Part shown: one piece after another, positions 1 to 12,231 of the stretch | Numbering within the stretch: position 1 is the stretch's first letter | Layout: each line of letters starts with the position of its first letter | Source: Puccinia triticina | Taxonomy: Eukaryota; Basidiomycota; Pucciniomycetes; Pucciniales; Pucciniaceae | NCBI RefSeq assembly: GCF_026914185.1 | Contig: NC_070566.1 | Location: 5,084,001-5,148,000, forward strand | DNA: 64,000 bases | Direction of reading: 5' to 3' | Position numbers and translations under genes: made by a program | Notes under the pieces: model-generated | The model's database searches: none | The model's input: the letters and a program-made list of their open reading frames with translations, nothing else | Told to the model about the DNA's origin: nothing

Positions 1-3000
1 TCTACCCGAAGAAACGGACCGCTCATTATGAAAGGAAGGCTAAAGCAGCACAACAAGCCGAATCCTCAGTCAGTAGCTTCCATTCCTCAATGTCTCGATC
101 CTCCAATCTATTTATCGTGGACTCTGGATCGTCAGCTCATATGTGTTCGAACTCAAATCTTTTTCACACTCTAGAACTCAAAGAACTAGGATGCGTTCAG
201 ACTAGCTCCTCATCAGATCAGCTCAAAATCAAGGGAATTGGATCGATCCGTTTAAAGAATAAATACGGAGAATTTTTTTTAAATCATGTTCTTTTTATTC
301 CCGACATTGTTGTCAATCTACTCTCTGTTCGATGTCTGCTTCTTCAAGACTACGTTGTCCATTTCCTCAAGAATTCTTTTCAAATCTTAAAAAATAATGA
401 AATCAAAATGAACGGAAATTATATCGGCAATCTTCCTAGTTTGGAATTTGACAATGTGAAACAATCGAGCCTGCTATCTTCCGCGGAGTTCATTCACAAA
501 TCTCTTGGACATGTCAGTTATCACAGACTTCGCAAGAAGCTCGGAATTCCTCTGAAGATCCTCAACAGTTGCGAATCGTGTGCCGTGGCTAAGATCACCA
601 AAGCCTCGTATAAATCATCACACAAAGCCGCCTCCAAACCGTTTGAAGAATTGCACTTGGATCTGATAGGACCTATCTGGCCGTCATCTCATGAGGGACA
701 TCGATACATATTGACTCTAGTCGACAGCTGCACTCGGTTCTGCGCCGCCATACCGATTAAACTCAAGAGTGAAGTTCCCGAAACCCTGTCATTCTTAATA
801 AACATCGAAGCAAAAAGATTTGGATATCATCCATCCACGCTTCACTCGGACAGGGGATCAGAATTTCTGAATTCGAGTCTAGCCGAATACTGCACTTTGC
901 ATTTGATCAAGCAACGTACCTCAGACGCCTATACTCCTCAACAAAACGGATTGGCGGAAAGATTCAACCGGACAATACTTGAATCAATGAGGACCATATT
1001 AGAAGACTCAGGCATTGATCGGAAATATTGGAACGAAATCGCACAAGTCAGCTCCCTAACTCTGAATCAAATTCCCACTCATTGTTCGAAGAAGTCTCCT
1101 TTTGAACTTTTCAAAGATCACTCTCTCCCGCTCAGCTATTTTTATCCCATTGGCAATCGAGTATCTTTTCTTCTTGAGCCAAAACAAAGATTCTCAAAAC
1201 TGAAACCAAAAGGATCAATGGGAAGACTCATCGGCTACACAGATGAATTAAGGTCCTACAAAATTCTATCTGACGATGGAAAAATAGTTGACACTAAGAG
1301 TGTGAGGTTCCTTGAATACTCTCCGCCGTTAAACAAATCAACAGACTGGGACGTCTCCATCGAAGAAAATCTTGGTTCAGATGAACAACAAGCGGAAGAT
1401 GAATTCATACCTGATGAGTTGTCAGATACCTCTGAAGACGGTGATGACGAGGTAGCTACTGCTCTGGTGCCTGAATTAAGCTCAATTAGAGTCCTTCGCA
1501 AACGTACCCAGCAAGTTAAACCTGTCAAATATTTGTATCTCACTTCCAATCCTTCCTCATTCAAAAGCGCAATGAAATCCTCAGAGAAAGAAAAATGGTC
1601 TGAAGCAACTGACGAAGAACTGTCCAACATCAAACATCATGAAGTTTGGGAAGACATGTTCGACACACCCGCATCCTTTCTACGTACGTTGTGGATTTTC
1701 AAGACCAAACCTGCAACTCTATCATCCAACGAGCAAAAAAAGGCGCGATTGTGTATTCAAGGATTCATGCAGGTGGAAGGTGAAGATTATGGGAACACCT
1801 TTGCTCCCACCGGTAAATTCACCACGCTCCTGGTAATTCTCATGTTCGCTATAGACAAACGACTTCCAATAAGACAATTTGATTTAAAGAGCGCGTTCCT
1901 GTACGCTCCTCTGAAGGAGGAAATATACATCAAAACTCCTGAAGGCTCGTCAAGAAAAGCTCCTTTTTTGAGACTAAAAAAATCCTTGTACGGACTCAAA
2001 CAAGCACCGGCAAATTGGTACGAAACACTTACATCATGGTTCAACAGTATCAACTATTCGCAATCCACCTCCGATCCCTGTCTGTTTATTCATCAAGACA
2101 AAAATTCGTTTATTTTCTTTCACGTTGATGATCTTATTGTAGTGGGGAATGTTGAAAAATTCGAAGAGCTTTTTCTTCATCGCTTTCCAAACTCAACTGC
2201 GCACGATCCTGATACTCTACTCGGTATGGATGTCGAAATAACCAACAACACTATCACTCTCTCTCAAGAAAAACTGATTGAAAAAGGACTGAAGATGCTC
2301 GGCCTATCGGATTGCAAGCCTGTCAACACTCCGCTCTCCGTATCGGTTCAACTACAACCATCTTCCCAAGAAGAAAAAGATGAATTTAAAAAACTCAACA
2401 TCAATTACCAAACATTTACTGGAATTTTAAATTATCTCGCTTGCAGGACTTGGCCAGACCTTGCACCTGCTGTCTCGATTTTATCCAGCTTCAACAACGA
2501 CCCTGGAATCAATCACTGGAAGGAATTGATTCACTGCTGGAAATATGTAAACGGTACACGTCATTTGCATCTCACTCTTCGACCCTCAAACGAACACAAT
2601 AAATCAATTCAGCACTATACCGATGCAACATGGGCTGATGACATTGAAACTCGCCTATCTCGCAGCGGCTCCATCTGCTTCTGGAAAGCCTGTCCCATTG
2701 CCTGGAACAGTAAACGACAGCGGAACATTGCGCTATCCTCTACTGAAGCCGAACTCAACGCCCTGTCGGACAGTGTGCAAGAAAACCAGTGGATAAAATT
2801 TCTAGTTGAAGAACTGTGGAGTGAGAAATTGGATCCATCAACATTTCACATTGACAATCGAGGTCTAGACGAAAAATTAAAAAATTTTGGTTCCAATTCA
2901 AAGACAAAACATCTCGACATAAAAATTAAATGGCTGCGGGAGTTGAAGAACAAGAATGAAATCGCGGTGACTCTCATTCCATCCAAAGACATGATTGCGG

Positions 3001-3083
3001 ACACGCTTACAAAGTCAAGTAACATGGAATCACTCAATCGTTTACGAGAAAAGTGCTTTCTAGTTCATTACTCACCAAGTTGA
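1..3083 (+). CDS. Ty1/copia Gag-Pol polyprotein, 3' part, intact frame
   Basis: Reverse-transcribing element polyprotein whose frame is open from base 3, so the true start and Gag lie left of the window. Counting from the ATG at 90: aspartic protease active site VDSGSSAHM near residue 10; GAG-pre-integrase zinc site HKSLGH with CESC near 135-165; integrase core with the three acidic residues in LHLDLIGP, LHSDRGSEF and QQNGLAERF; reverse transcriptase from about 540, with the active site HVDD (usual YVDD) near 680; RNase H from about 870, with TDATWADD, SSTEAEL and the KTKHLDIK segment. The order PR-IN-RT-RH is that of Ty1/copia. There are no internal stops in about 1,000 codons, unlike the other copia element in this window, so this copy is young or active. 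A polypurine tract (GAGGGGGG) follows the stop directly. Confidence 0.96.
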   Translation, partial: YPKKRTAHYERKAKAAQQAESSVSSFHSSMSRSSNLFIVDSGSSAHMCSNSNLFHTLELKELGCVQTSSSSDQLKIKGIGSIRLKNKYGEFFLNHVLFIPDIVVNLLSVRCLLLQDYVVHFLKNSFQILKNNEIKMNGNYIGNLPSLEFDNVKQSSLLSSAEFIHKSLGHVSYHRLRKKLGIPLKILNSCESCAVAKITKASYKSSHKAASKPFEELHLDLIGPIWPSSHEGHRYILTLVDSCTRFCAAIPIKLKSEVPETLSFLINIEAKRFGYHPSTLHSDRGSEFLNSSLAEYCTLHLIKQRTSDAYTPQQNGLAERFNRTILESMRTILEDSGIDRKYWNEIAQVSSLTLNQIPTHCSKKSPFELFKDHSLPLSYFYPIGNRVSFLLEPKQRFSKLKPKGSMGRLIGYTDELRSYKILSDDGKIVDTKSVRFLEYSPPLNKSTDWDVSIEENLGSDEQQAEDEFIPDELSDTSEDGDDEVATALVPELSSIRVLRKRTQQVKPVKYLYLTSNPSSFKSAMKSSEKEKWSEATDEELSNIKHHEVWEDMFDTPASFLRTLWIFKTKPATLSSNEQKKARLCIQGFMQVEGEDYGNTFAPTGKFTTLLVILMFAIDKRLPIRQFDLKSAFLYAPLKEEIYIKTPEGSSRKAPFLRLKKSLYGLKQAPANWYETLTSWFNSINYSQSTSDPCLFIHQDKNSFIFFHVDDLIVVGNVEKFEELFLHRFPNSTAHDPDTLLGMDVEITNNTITLSQEKLIEKGLKMLGLSDCKPVNTPLSVSVQLQPSSQEEKDEFKKLNINYQTFTGILNYLACRTWPDLAPAVSILSSFNNDPGINHWKELIHCWKYVNGTRHLHLTLRPSNEHNKSIQHYTDATWADDIETRLSRSGSICFWKACPIAWNSKRQRNIALSSTEAELNALSDSVQENQWIKFLVEELWSEKLDPSTFHIDNRGLDEKLKNFGSNSKTKHLDIKIKWLRELKNKNEIAVTLIPSKDMIADTLTKSSNMESLNRLREKCFLVHYSPS

Positions 3084-3089
3084 GGGGGG

Positions 3090-3812
3090 TGTTGAAACTC
3101 GCCTGATACTCGTCTTCAAAACTCGTTAAAACTCACTCTTTTCAGTTTCTTTCTGACTTCAATCTGCGCAAGCGCGCGCTCGACAACATTGCGAGACTTG
3201 AATCATCAAATCTAACCTAATCGGTCAAGGTATTGCCAATGCTCTCCCTCACTCTCCCGATTCTCCCTCTGACGAACTCCATCACTCTCGTCCATCGCAG
3301 AACTCGCTTCAATAACGGTACTCCAACGCTCCGCTCAGGATCAACTTACCTCGACGCTCATCTCATCAAGACTCTTCGCTCATCTTGGCAAAGCTTTAAC
3401 TTGGACAGCCTAATTAGCTTTCCAACTTGGTGAGAAATGCTCATCAAGCATTTCCTCTCAGTTTATCTACCCTTAATATGTTCTTTCATAACTAATCATT
3501 GTTTATTTCTTAGTCTTGTCGTCAATCTAGATCCTCTCTTTATTAATTCTATTGTTGTCACTTATTTGCCTAAAATACAGGGTTTGTTATTCTTTTCTAT
3601 TTTGTCTTGACTTCAAACCTATTGCTAATCCTTATCAACTCTCAGCCCCTCGACTTCAATCTATCTCCCAAATTCTTAGTTGTCCATTCTATTATCTGAT
3701 TCATCTACTTCAGGGTTTGTCTCTTTTTAAATCTCAATTCTCGGTATCTTTAGTGTCTCATCCTTGTTTTCTTCCAGTTCTGGTCTTTGGTTTTCAGTAA
3801 TAAAAACAGTCA
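3090..3812 (+). repeat. 3' LTR of the copia element (right end approximate)
   Basis: It begins TGTTGAAACTC immediately after the polypurine tract that follows the polyprotein stop, which is the expected position and TG start of a 3' LTR. The 5' LTR is outside the window, so the right end cannot be fixed by comparison or by a target duplication. The end given is the last CA before the palindromic satellite begins. Short frames inside it are taken as non-coding. Confidence 0.7.
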
Positions 3813-3835
3813 GGTTCTTTATGAATGACTGGCCA

Positions 3836-4300
3836 GCTCCGGTCATCAAGGTCCTAGATGACCGGAGCCGGCCGGTCATCTGTATGCCACACCTCAATGA
3901 CTGTTCTTGATGACCGTCTCAATTGAGACGGTCATCAAGGTGTATGTGTTGATGAACGGTTGGCTGCGGTGATCAAGGTACCTATGTACCTCAATAGCCA
4001 GCCAGCTGGCAGGTCATTGCGTGTATGTATACCTTGATGACCAGAGTTGAATGGTCATCGCGGTGTATGTATACCTTGATGACCAGAGCTGACTGGTCAT
4101 TGTGGTGTATGTATACCTCGATGACCGGAGCTGACCGGTCATCAACACATAGAGAACGGTCATCAAGGTGTGGTATCCAGATGGCCGGCTGGTCATCAAG
4201 GTGTATGCCTTGATGACCAGTTGGCTCTGGTCATCAAGGCACCTGTACACCTTGATGACCGGCCGGCTCCAGTCATCAAGGTGTATGCCTTGATAACCGG
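3836..4300. repeat. Palindromic satellite array (GATGACCGG/CCGGTCATC type), copy 1
   Basis: Repeated short inverted repeats of the form GATGACCGG...CCGGTCATC, separated by variable linkers such as AAGGTGTATGTATACC. Copies are diverged. The same motif family builds the arrays at 25.2-26.5, 28.05-28.3 and 33.2-34.1 kb. Long frames across it are artefacts of repetition. Confidence 0.85.
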
Positions 4301-4907
4301 TCCGCCCCATAAGCACCCCAAATGATATGCAGCTAGGGGGTCCGGGGGATGCACAAGTTTTTGGGGGGCTGCATGAGTTCCACGGGAAAACACTGGGTGT
4401 GGCTGCAGACAAGACCACACCCATTCGCGGTTGGTGTTGGTTGGTAAAAAGCATCACTCATGAAGTTTGAGGACATGGGTTCAAATCCCATAGTGCACAA
4501 CTTACATTTGAGGCACTTGCAAGATTTGGGTGGAGTTGACGGTGGTCAAGCCTATGTCACTCTTGTGCTTGAAGGAGTGGCTGGAGATCTTTTTTCCGAG
4601 GTTTTGACAGATGTATGATTCACCAAAACACTCAAGTGCCAGCCGGACCACCATCACCTTGTTCACCATCCTTAGTGGCGGCCCAACTGAAGAAACCGGG
4701 CATGAGCCAAAAAGATGCAATGTAGCTCTTGATGATATTGACTGCCTTCAAACAGACCTTGAAGCCGGGCCATATGATCTCAATGTGGGTCTTCTTAACC
4801 AGTTTCTTGGTTGGTTGGTGAGGAACTCCTACTGTGTCAGACGGTAGGCAGTTGGTGGAGGGGAATGGGAAAAGAGAGAGTTAGTTGTGTATGGGGTGGG
4901 TGAATTT
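4301..4907. other. Gene-poor stretch with a tRNA-like B-box remnant
   Basis: A GGGTTCAAATCCC segment near 4477-4489 follows a CTCATGA loop, resembling the T-arm and anticodon arm of a tRNA, but no matching acceptor stem is visible upstream. The rest (4500-4850) has short overlapping frames on both strands with no recognisable domain. Confidence 0.4.
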
Positions 4908-5338
4908 TACATGGTACACATTTACAGTGACACAAGCATGTAAATCCCACCACATGTAAAAATACTGAAAATACCATGCGCATGTAATTTTACAGTCACT
5001 TGCCTCAAAACCACAGGACGTAAAGTATAAGCATGTAAATAGCAGACTGAAAAATCACCCCTGCGCATCCACATCCGGCAGTTTCACACCCTGTCTGCTC
5101 ACAACCATGTTACAAGGGGGTGTAAATCCCCCAGCTCTCCCCAATACATGCAATTTTCCAACCTAGTTAAAAAAAATTGTCAGCTGGCTACTATGGCAGA
5201 GCCACTGTGACATAGAAATAATACAAACAAAACCATAAAAAGTAGTTTTACATATGAAAGAGACATTATTACTCTTACATATGTAAAACTGCGCAAAAAC
5301 ATTGAATACATATATAAATAATTAATTACTCAGCTTTA

Positions 5339-6846
5339 TGTAATTAATATGTGAAATATTATAGAAGATTCTTATTCTACGGGTAAATTAACCTAGGGTA
5401 CCTCTCTTACAAGTACCCTTAATTATTACCCCTTCCTTGTGTAAACTAACTACAAAGTTTACGCAAGTGCATCATGCCCTGCGTGGATGCACTTGTATGC
5501 ATATATATATATAAGTACATATATTTACAACCATTTCCAGTGACGTAACTGAGTTGTTGTGTACAGTTCAAAAGGTAGCTTTATTTGTTGCGTGGCGCAC
5601 CCAAGCCCGCGTGTTCTGTTGCCTAGAAGCTCAAGCCCGCGCCCATAGTGTACATATATGCATAAATGCATAAAGTAGCCCGCAACCAAAGCGCTCAGGC
5701 TACCAATAAGTAAGAATGGGCCAGAATACGCCCCAATAACAAAATATTACATGTGTTATAGGGCTTGTACACATGTAATTAATCACCAAACAAGATGTAA
5801 TTACCACGTCATTCAATATAAAACATTCTAGATGGAAAAGAGCTCTTGCAGCGTGCACAGGAGACACTAGAAAGTGCCCCAGCTTCTCCCAAGCCTCACT
5901 ACACGTAAATTACAACTGTCGTAAATGTGTAGAAGGGATCAAATGAACTGGAGCAATCAATGAGCGCCTCCAGAACATGTATAAAGCACTGCTGACACGT
6001 GTACAAGTACACAGAAGCCAGTTCTAGTACCTTCTGTGGCACATTTCCACGGAAATGAGCGTCACAGAACCCCCAAACCAGCCCCCATGACGTGTAAGGC
6101 ATGTGTAAAATCACGCAGAACCTCTGCAAATGGTCCTTGGCAACCCTTGTATCCAAGCCCCAAGGTTCCACAACCCACAGCGCCTTCTAGCGCAACCAAA
6201 TTGCCTCAGAATGCGCCCACAAGTGTCCCCATGTCCCCTGGGCGCCCCTGGAGGCCTGCCTAGGCTATAAAAAGGGCCCTTTCTCCGCCCAAAAGGAGAT
6301 TCCCCAGCTTTACATTACCTACTAGAATTTTACCCGCCTTCAACAGCCTCAATAGCCTGTGATTTGCCAGGTAAAATACCTACTTTCGTGATTTTTAGCC
6401 CTAATTTCCGCCCTGAAGCTGTCCAGTAATCACTCTGCCCTCAAGATTACCTCCTCTGAGCGCCTCCAACTGCCCAACTTCACGCCTGAAGAACCTCAAG
6501 TGACTCTAGGGTCTTATACTAGTAAGTTTAAGCCCCTTCTCTTGAGATTCTCCGCCATTTCTTTCTGGGATTTGAAACACCCCTGTTTACAGGCCCCAGT
6601 TCTTCATTCTAGAGGGATTAAACACCCCTGATTTATCAGGCCCCTCTTAAAAATTAATTATATTCATTTTATCACGTCAAATTGGCCCAAATTGGCCCAA
6701 ATTGCCTTATTCTTACGCCATAATTCCCAACAATTACGTTGGAATTAACCCTTATAACCTTGGCTTAGAGTTTTGTAACTCTAATCCTTTGCTTTGCACC
6801 ACGTGTAGCTAGAAGGATAGTATCCTTGGCATCACGTAGGCTGACA
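5339..6846 (+). repeat. Putative solo LTR (Ty3/gypsy-like)
   Basis: It runs from TGTAATTAATATG to CACGTAGGCTGACA and contains a TATA-like GGCTATAAAAAGGG near 6262 followed by a C/T-rich leader, the layout of an LTR promoter. The five bases on the left are CTTTA and on the right ATTTA, matching at four of five positions. No coding frame lies inside. The 3' end resembles that of the LTR candidate ending at 40704. The limits are inferred and no second copy is present to confirm them. Confidence 0.4.
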
Positions 6847-6866
6847 ATTTACATGATACCTCTGCC

Positions 6867-7072
6867 CAACGCTGAAACAAATCCAATACATGGAGTGTAT
6901 CTGGTAAATGTTTTTCGACATTGAAGATGGAGACCTAAATGTCCTATTTTTTGTTTTCAGCCATCCTACACATAATCAGGGCTAAAAACAAAAAATAGGA
7001 CTTGTAGGTCTGTATCTTCAATGAAAAACGTTTACCAGATACGCTCCATGTATTGTATTTGTTTCAGCGTTG
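6867..7072. mobile_element. Hairpin MITE, hAT-like, 206 bp
   Basis: Two arms of about 80 bp are inverted copies of each other, starting CAACGCTGAAACAAAT and ending ATTTGTTTCAGCGTTG, around a spacer that contains AAAAATAGGAC and its complement. Flanks are CTCTGCC on the left and CTCCGCC on the right (one mismatch), a plausible degraded target duplication. The first eight bases, CAACGCTG, are the same as the terminus of the hAT element at 13100. Confidence 0.75.
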
Positions 7073-7371
7073 CTCCGCCCAAAGCAGACTTTTTGTGCCC
7101 CTCCATCCCCTCCCCCAAACTGCCGCCTGCGTACACCATTCTCACCCAATGGTCATTGAAAATTCTAACCCAACGGTCATCAAAAATTCTCACCCAACGG
7201 GTGTACACACACCATCATGGCCAGGATCATTCTGAGTTTGTTCTCCATTTCTATTTTCCATTTTCTCTGTCTCTGATCTCCAGGATCACCCAGCTGCTAA
7301 TAATATCATTCATTCAATCTGATAGTACCCCAGCCACATTTTTTCAGTTTCTATTTGCAATCACACCCACA

Positions 7372-10300
7372 ATGCTTCCCATGGACCCCACCTTTCCAAT
7401 TGAAGCACCCCACCCTCTGGCCCGGCTAATTGTCCCTTTGACAAAGCGGAAGAAGCCATCCAACTGGGACATACCCCATGGAATGGACTGGGACCATGTC
7501 ACATACATTGACCAAGACTGCATACTGGACAAGCAGGGCTATCCCATTTATCCCAACCAACTCACCAAATTTGTCCTCAAACCCGGCAACAACATCAAAA
7601 AATTTGGGTCGGTTGGCTTCAGAAAAACAATCAACTGTGACAGCCGCGCAGATGGCGCATGGAAAGTTCGGCGGTACAGATGCCTTGGTGTCCTTCTGTG
7701 TGACAACGACGGGTGTGATTACACTGGGCCTCCCCCCACTGGGTCCGGAAAAATTGAAGAGCTCCTTGATTTGTAACTGTTTCCTTTGCTCTCTTTTCCA
7801 ATAAGCTATCTCCACTCATCATAGATTTATTCTTTTTTTGTTTTCAGGAACTTACTTTGTGGTGGAAGCGCTGGCGAATGCCCTGGAACTGTCTATTGGA
7901 AGGCATGCAAGGGTACATGGACCCGGTTTGACACTCACAAGGATACAGGCTGGGGCCTTTTGCGACATCATGGGTATCACAACCATCCGTGGCCAGCCGC
8001 GAAGAAGGCAGACCCCCTTGCAAAAGGCAAGTTTGTGGAGGAGATCAAGAAGAACCCCAGGGCACGGGCACTTGAATTGAAGGTAGAGTACTTCAGTTGG
8101 TTTCACATATAACTGACCCAAGCTCTTGTGGGTTTTTATAGGTAGGGGTCCCCAATCCAGAAAATATCACCCAGCCATTCAGCAGTGTGGCAGATATCCA
8201 CAAATTGTTTGGAAATTTGGATCATCTCCACTACCTCCGCCGGAAAGTGTTGCGCGAGTTGAACCTTAGTCCTGAGAAGAATGGCGCAGGTATGGGAGAT
8301 ATGTTTATATTGGGGATGTTTTAGTGGGACTGGCTGAGTCACATTTTTTTCTTTTTTCATCTTCAACTTGCTGACAATCTATCATTTTTTCTTCCACTTG
8401 GACACCCAGTAAGGGACTAGAGATTGTTTCTTCATCTTTCAGTGGCGGTAACAAACACTTCACTTTCCAGACTAAGTGGATGGCAGAGAGGCTTCTGGCT
8501 TGTTTGGAAGAGGGTAAAAAGTTGTACAGCAGCAGCTTGCTTTCCAACGTGACTTACAGGTTTTTTGAAAACAGTTATCTCCTCACAACATTAATGTACT
8601 ACAGCAAAATCAACCGCTGGATCCTGGTTCAACTCAGCTGGATACAAGGCCTATCCAAGCAATACTATCAGACTCACTTCGCCGTGCTGTTCAAGCAGTT
8701 TATGATCCCCTCAATTCTCAAGGACAAGTGTGAACAACTTGTACAAAGCGTGGTCAACTTCTCAAGCGCCCAATATAATGGATTCATTGCTGCTTTCATG
8801 GAAGTCTTCAACACCACCAAACAAGTCGCCATTGGGCATTTGAAGGGCTGCAGTCACCACTTCCAGGCTTCATTCACTTGCATCAAACGAAACAGATCTG
8901 TGATTATGGCAGATGAAGTCGTAAGCAGATTTCTGCCTTCTTTCCTGCTGGCATTTGGATGCACTGCTCAACATTCCATCCTCTCTCTCAGAAGCCGTTT
9001 GAGACCATGTGCACCAACCTCTTACTGACCAACGCCAAGGCTGGAAAGAATCACAAAGAGAGGATTGATGAGATTTTTCAGCGGTTTCCAAAGGTTAGGA
9101 AGTGGCTGGATTGGTGGACAATGTCGGATGTCAAAGCAACTTTATTCCCCAGCCAACGTGTAATGCTTGAGGATTCTCCCAATGGAGAAGATGGTCTGCC
9201 AAGCTCCACCAACGCTCAAGAGAGCATGCACTGTGTTTACTACATGCTCAGGCAAGTTTATTCCGTTCTTTTTCAACTCACCCTTGTTTTTTCTTGTTAT
9301 TAATTGATGTTTTTTTCATCAGCTCTGGGAAGAAACACTTGTTCCACGGGATGGTTGAGCTATATGGTTTTGTGAAGGCATTGGAGAGGGAATACCTTTC
9401 CGTCATGCGCGGCATGCCAATCAAGTATGGAAACCAACCCCAAAAGCAAGTCAACATCAGTGAGTCTGTTGGCTGGAAAAAACCAACAAAAAATCAGCAG
9501 GATTTTTTCAAAAATGGGGAGCACCAGATACTACAGATGAACTTGTTTCTGAACGGCCAGAAAAACAATCCAAAGGTGAACGGCCTCCAAATTCAGTCAA
9601 CATCAATCAAGACATGTACTCAATGTTCCTCTCATACGTTGCGCCACCAAAGGTCCATAAAGATTACAAAAATCTGAAGAACAGGTGCTGGTTAGCCGCT
9701 ACCCTCAAGTCTCTCTTCGCGTTTTATAGTCCTCTTTGGCTTCAACAGCCAGGCGGCAAGATGAACGACATGTTTTTCAATTTAGTCACCCATTTCTCAT
9801 CTCGGACAACGGTTGAGCTCCAACCCAAAGGTTCTATGCGGCTCACACTTGCTAACGGATCAAGACGGATGTTTGACTTAGCTAACCAAAGCAACCCAAA
9901 TTGCTTTGTGCCCGGTTCTTTTGCCTCTGCCAATCTATTCTTGGGTATGTGCCTTGATCCCAGGAAGAACTCGTCAAAGGTTCTTCCGTCAATCTTCCAG
10001 GTCCATAAAACTCAAGTATTCAGATGTCCTTTCCGCCCCAAAGCCGCTCAGACACAGCACCCCCAGGCAGAGAGGACCTTGACTGGATTGACAATAAACC
10101 ACAACATGTTTGAGAAGAATCACATCAACCTGTCTAACATCACCGAACTGATTACTCAGTGGGAGTTGATTGGTGTGGTAGGTGTCACAGGGCTGCAGTG
10201 CCATCTTTTTATTGCCAATGACCAAAAGAAGAAGAAGAAGGCCGCTCCAAAAGCCACACCGCCTGCTCAATACATGAACAAGAGCTTGGTGATAACTTGG

Positions 10301-11708
10301 GAGAAGAACAAGCCTCCTCTTCACTTATACACTTTTGTCGACATTGCCACTATCACCAACAACAACCAGCAGCTCAAATTCATGGCCAAAATTGATTGGC
10401 CTTTCAACCTTACGGGCTCTGGGGAAGTTTATACTCTGGTATCTTGCGGCTTCTGGGGTGGGTCCCATTATTGTGGCAAGGTATTACGCCATTTCAATGG
10501 CATCACTGGCGTGTGGATGCACAATGATCTTGAGAATGACGGACTTGTGCAGTTGGTGAATCGGGTTCTGGGTAGTATCAGTGGCGCGCAACCCAACACT
10601 AGCTGGATGATCTACTCCTGGCAATGGACCGCCAAAGAGAATCTTTTTGTTGATCAAAGTATTGCTAATATTGCACAAGACAACCCCTAAGTAGGCGCAA
10701 ACCTTCCATTCTCACAAATGTGGGCTGTTTTATACTCAACGTACTATACAGACCGGCTGGCGGGTTCCCTTCTCCAACCTGTGCAGACTGTCTCCTTGTC
10801 CGGCGCCAACTTACCCAACCTTGACACAGGTAAGTGGTGCTTTGGTGGGTTAATACTTGTTTGCTAGATTACTGATTACTTATTTTTCCTGTTGTCCAGC
10901 TCATTCAAAAATCCCCGAGCATCCTACTCCAGCTGCTCCACCGCAGGAAGACCGGCCAAAATTTAAGATTCAGATTAAGCAGACTAAGAAAGCCGTAGGA
11001 GAGGACATGAACTTGGTTTCTCCTCTGTTGCTTATGTCCATATCAGCCTTGGCAGACGTGGGGTCAAAAAAAAAAAGTTGCCCAAAGAAACAGCTCTTGA
11101 CGGACAATGGCGGTCCCCCGGCCTTCACAGCAACTGCGGGTCCTGCTCCACCACCCGCCAACTTGGCTATACCGGCTGTTTCCTCTGGTCTGCTGTCATT
11201 GGCCCCCAATGAGCGTTTCTTGAAGAAACACACGCGCCAGAAGAAACAGAGTTGGGCTGACAATTGCGGTCCACCGGGCCTGAAAGCAACTCCTGGATCT
11301 GCTCTACCGGCAGCTTCTGCGCCGGCCATTTTATTGGATCTGTTGATCCCCGCACCTGCCCAAGTGGCAACCAAGAAGAAGCCCTGCCGGAAGAAAAATT
11401 GCTTTGTCAGCGCACCTGTCTTGACTGCAACTCCGGCTTATGCTCAGTTGGCCGCTTTGGTGGCGGTGGCTCCCCCAGCACGGACTCCTGCGACTGGGAA
11501 CAAGCGCATCCGGCCAACTAAGAAGGCTATTGCAAACCCGGGCAACCCAGACCAGGAAACAGAGCAGCCCTCAACAGCTAACAAGGAACGGCATTCAACG
11601 GCTGCAAGCAAGGTTGTTTCTTTTTGGAACAACCACCAGGCTGAGGCAGCAGTCCTCATACCAAAGAAGGCAGGGAGAGGGTGTGGTAAGAAGGCCCAGG
11701 GGGCTTGA
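7372..11708 (+). pseudogene. GCM/WRKY-type zinc finger, DDE-type transposase and C19-like peptidase fusion (inactivated)
   Basis: Multi-exon gene; exons by eye about 7372-7773, 7848-8081, 8142-8289, 8411-8924, 8991-9252 (GC-AG intron follows), 9322-10826 and 10899-11708. The first two exons give a GCM1-like zinc finger with Cys pairs and the hallmark HKDTGWGLLRHHGYHNHPWP. Exon 4 resembles a MULE-type DDE core, but two expected Asp positions read Asn (SNVTYRFF, VVNFSSAQ). From about 9614 follows a USP-like domain: NRCWLAATLKSLF (Cys), GGSHYCGKV (His) and HNDLENDG (Asp/Asn). The tail is Lys/Pro/Ala-rich and repetitive. Defects are a frameshift in the A/G run near 9518 and an in-frame TAA at 10688, after which the frame continues. 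MULE transposases with WRKY-GCM1 fingers are known; the peptidase assignment rests on motifs only. Confidence 0.7.
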
Positions 11709-12231
11709 GGGGTTTCTATTCCTGATTGTTGTTTTTTTGCCCGCTTCTTCACCTGCGGGTTTTTTTTTGCTTGACTCCCCTGTTTCTTTTTCAATCAATT
11801 TTTCTTGATTTTTCAGTCACTTTTTTCTTGATGCACGGGCTATGGTAGTGCAAGAAAGTTGGTTGTAACTTGTGTTGGGTCTTTTGCCTCTACTCATGGC
11901 CCTTGTTTTTTTTTTTTGCTGAGATGTTGCCGCCAATATGTGTTATCTTGATTTTTCTGGCTTTTTTACACAGCATGAAAATTTGCAGATTAGGTATTTC
12001 AAGGTTGATTTTTGCATGGGGTGGATTTTCATGGTGGTGAGGCAGTGTGCAATTCTAAATACTTTCCGCGGCAACTTCAGTTTTACATGGCACACTTTTT
12101 GCATGCTATGTAAATTGTGATAATTAGACTGTAAAATTGCATTGTGCCAAATCCCAGTATACTTTTACACAGCCGCTTTTACATTGGGCTGCTTTACATC
12201 CTGCGGTATTTTTTTAACCGGATGTAAAATT

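Larger units (their letters stand above)
4908..12231 (+). mobile_element. Degenerate Mutator-like (GCM zinc-finger) transposon, ends approximate
   Basis: The outer regions (4908-5330 and about 12060-12231) are both rich in TTTACAT/ATGTAAA motifs in opposite orientation, as expected for subterminal repeats. Between them lies the GCM-DDE-peptidase gene at 7372-11708. The outermost matching words are ATTTTACAT on the left and ATGTAAAAT on the right. I found no convincing target duplication, so the ends are estimates. A putative solo LTR (5339-6846) and a hairpin MITE (6867-7072) appear to have inserted upstream of the gene. Confidence 0.5.
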
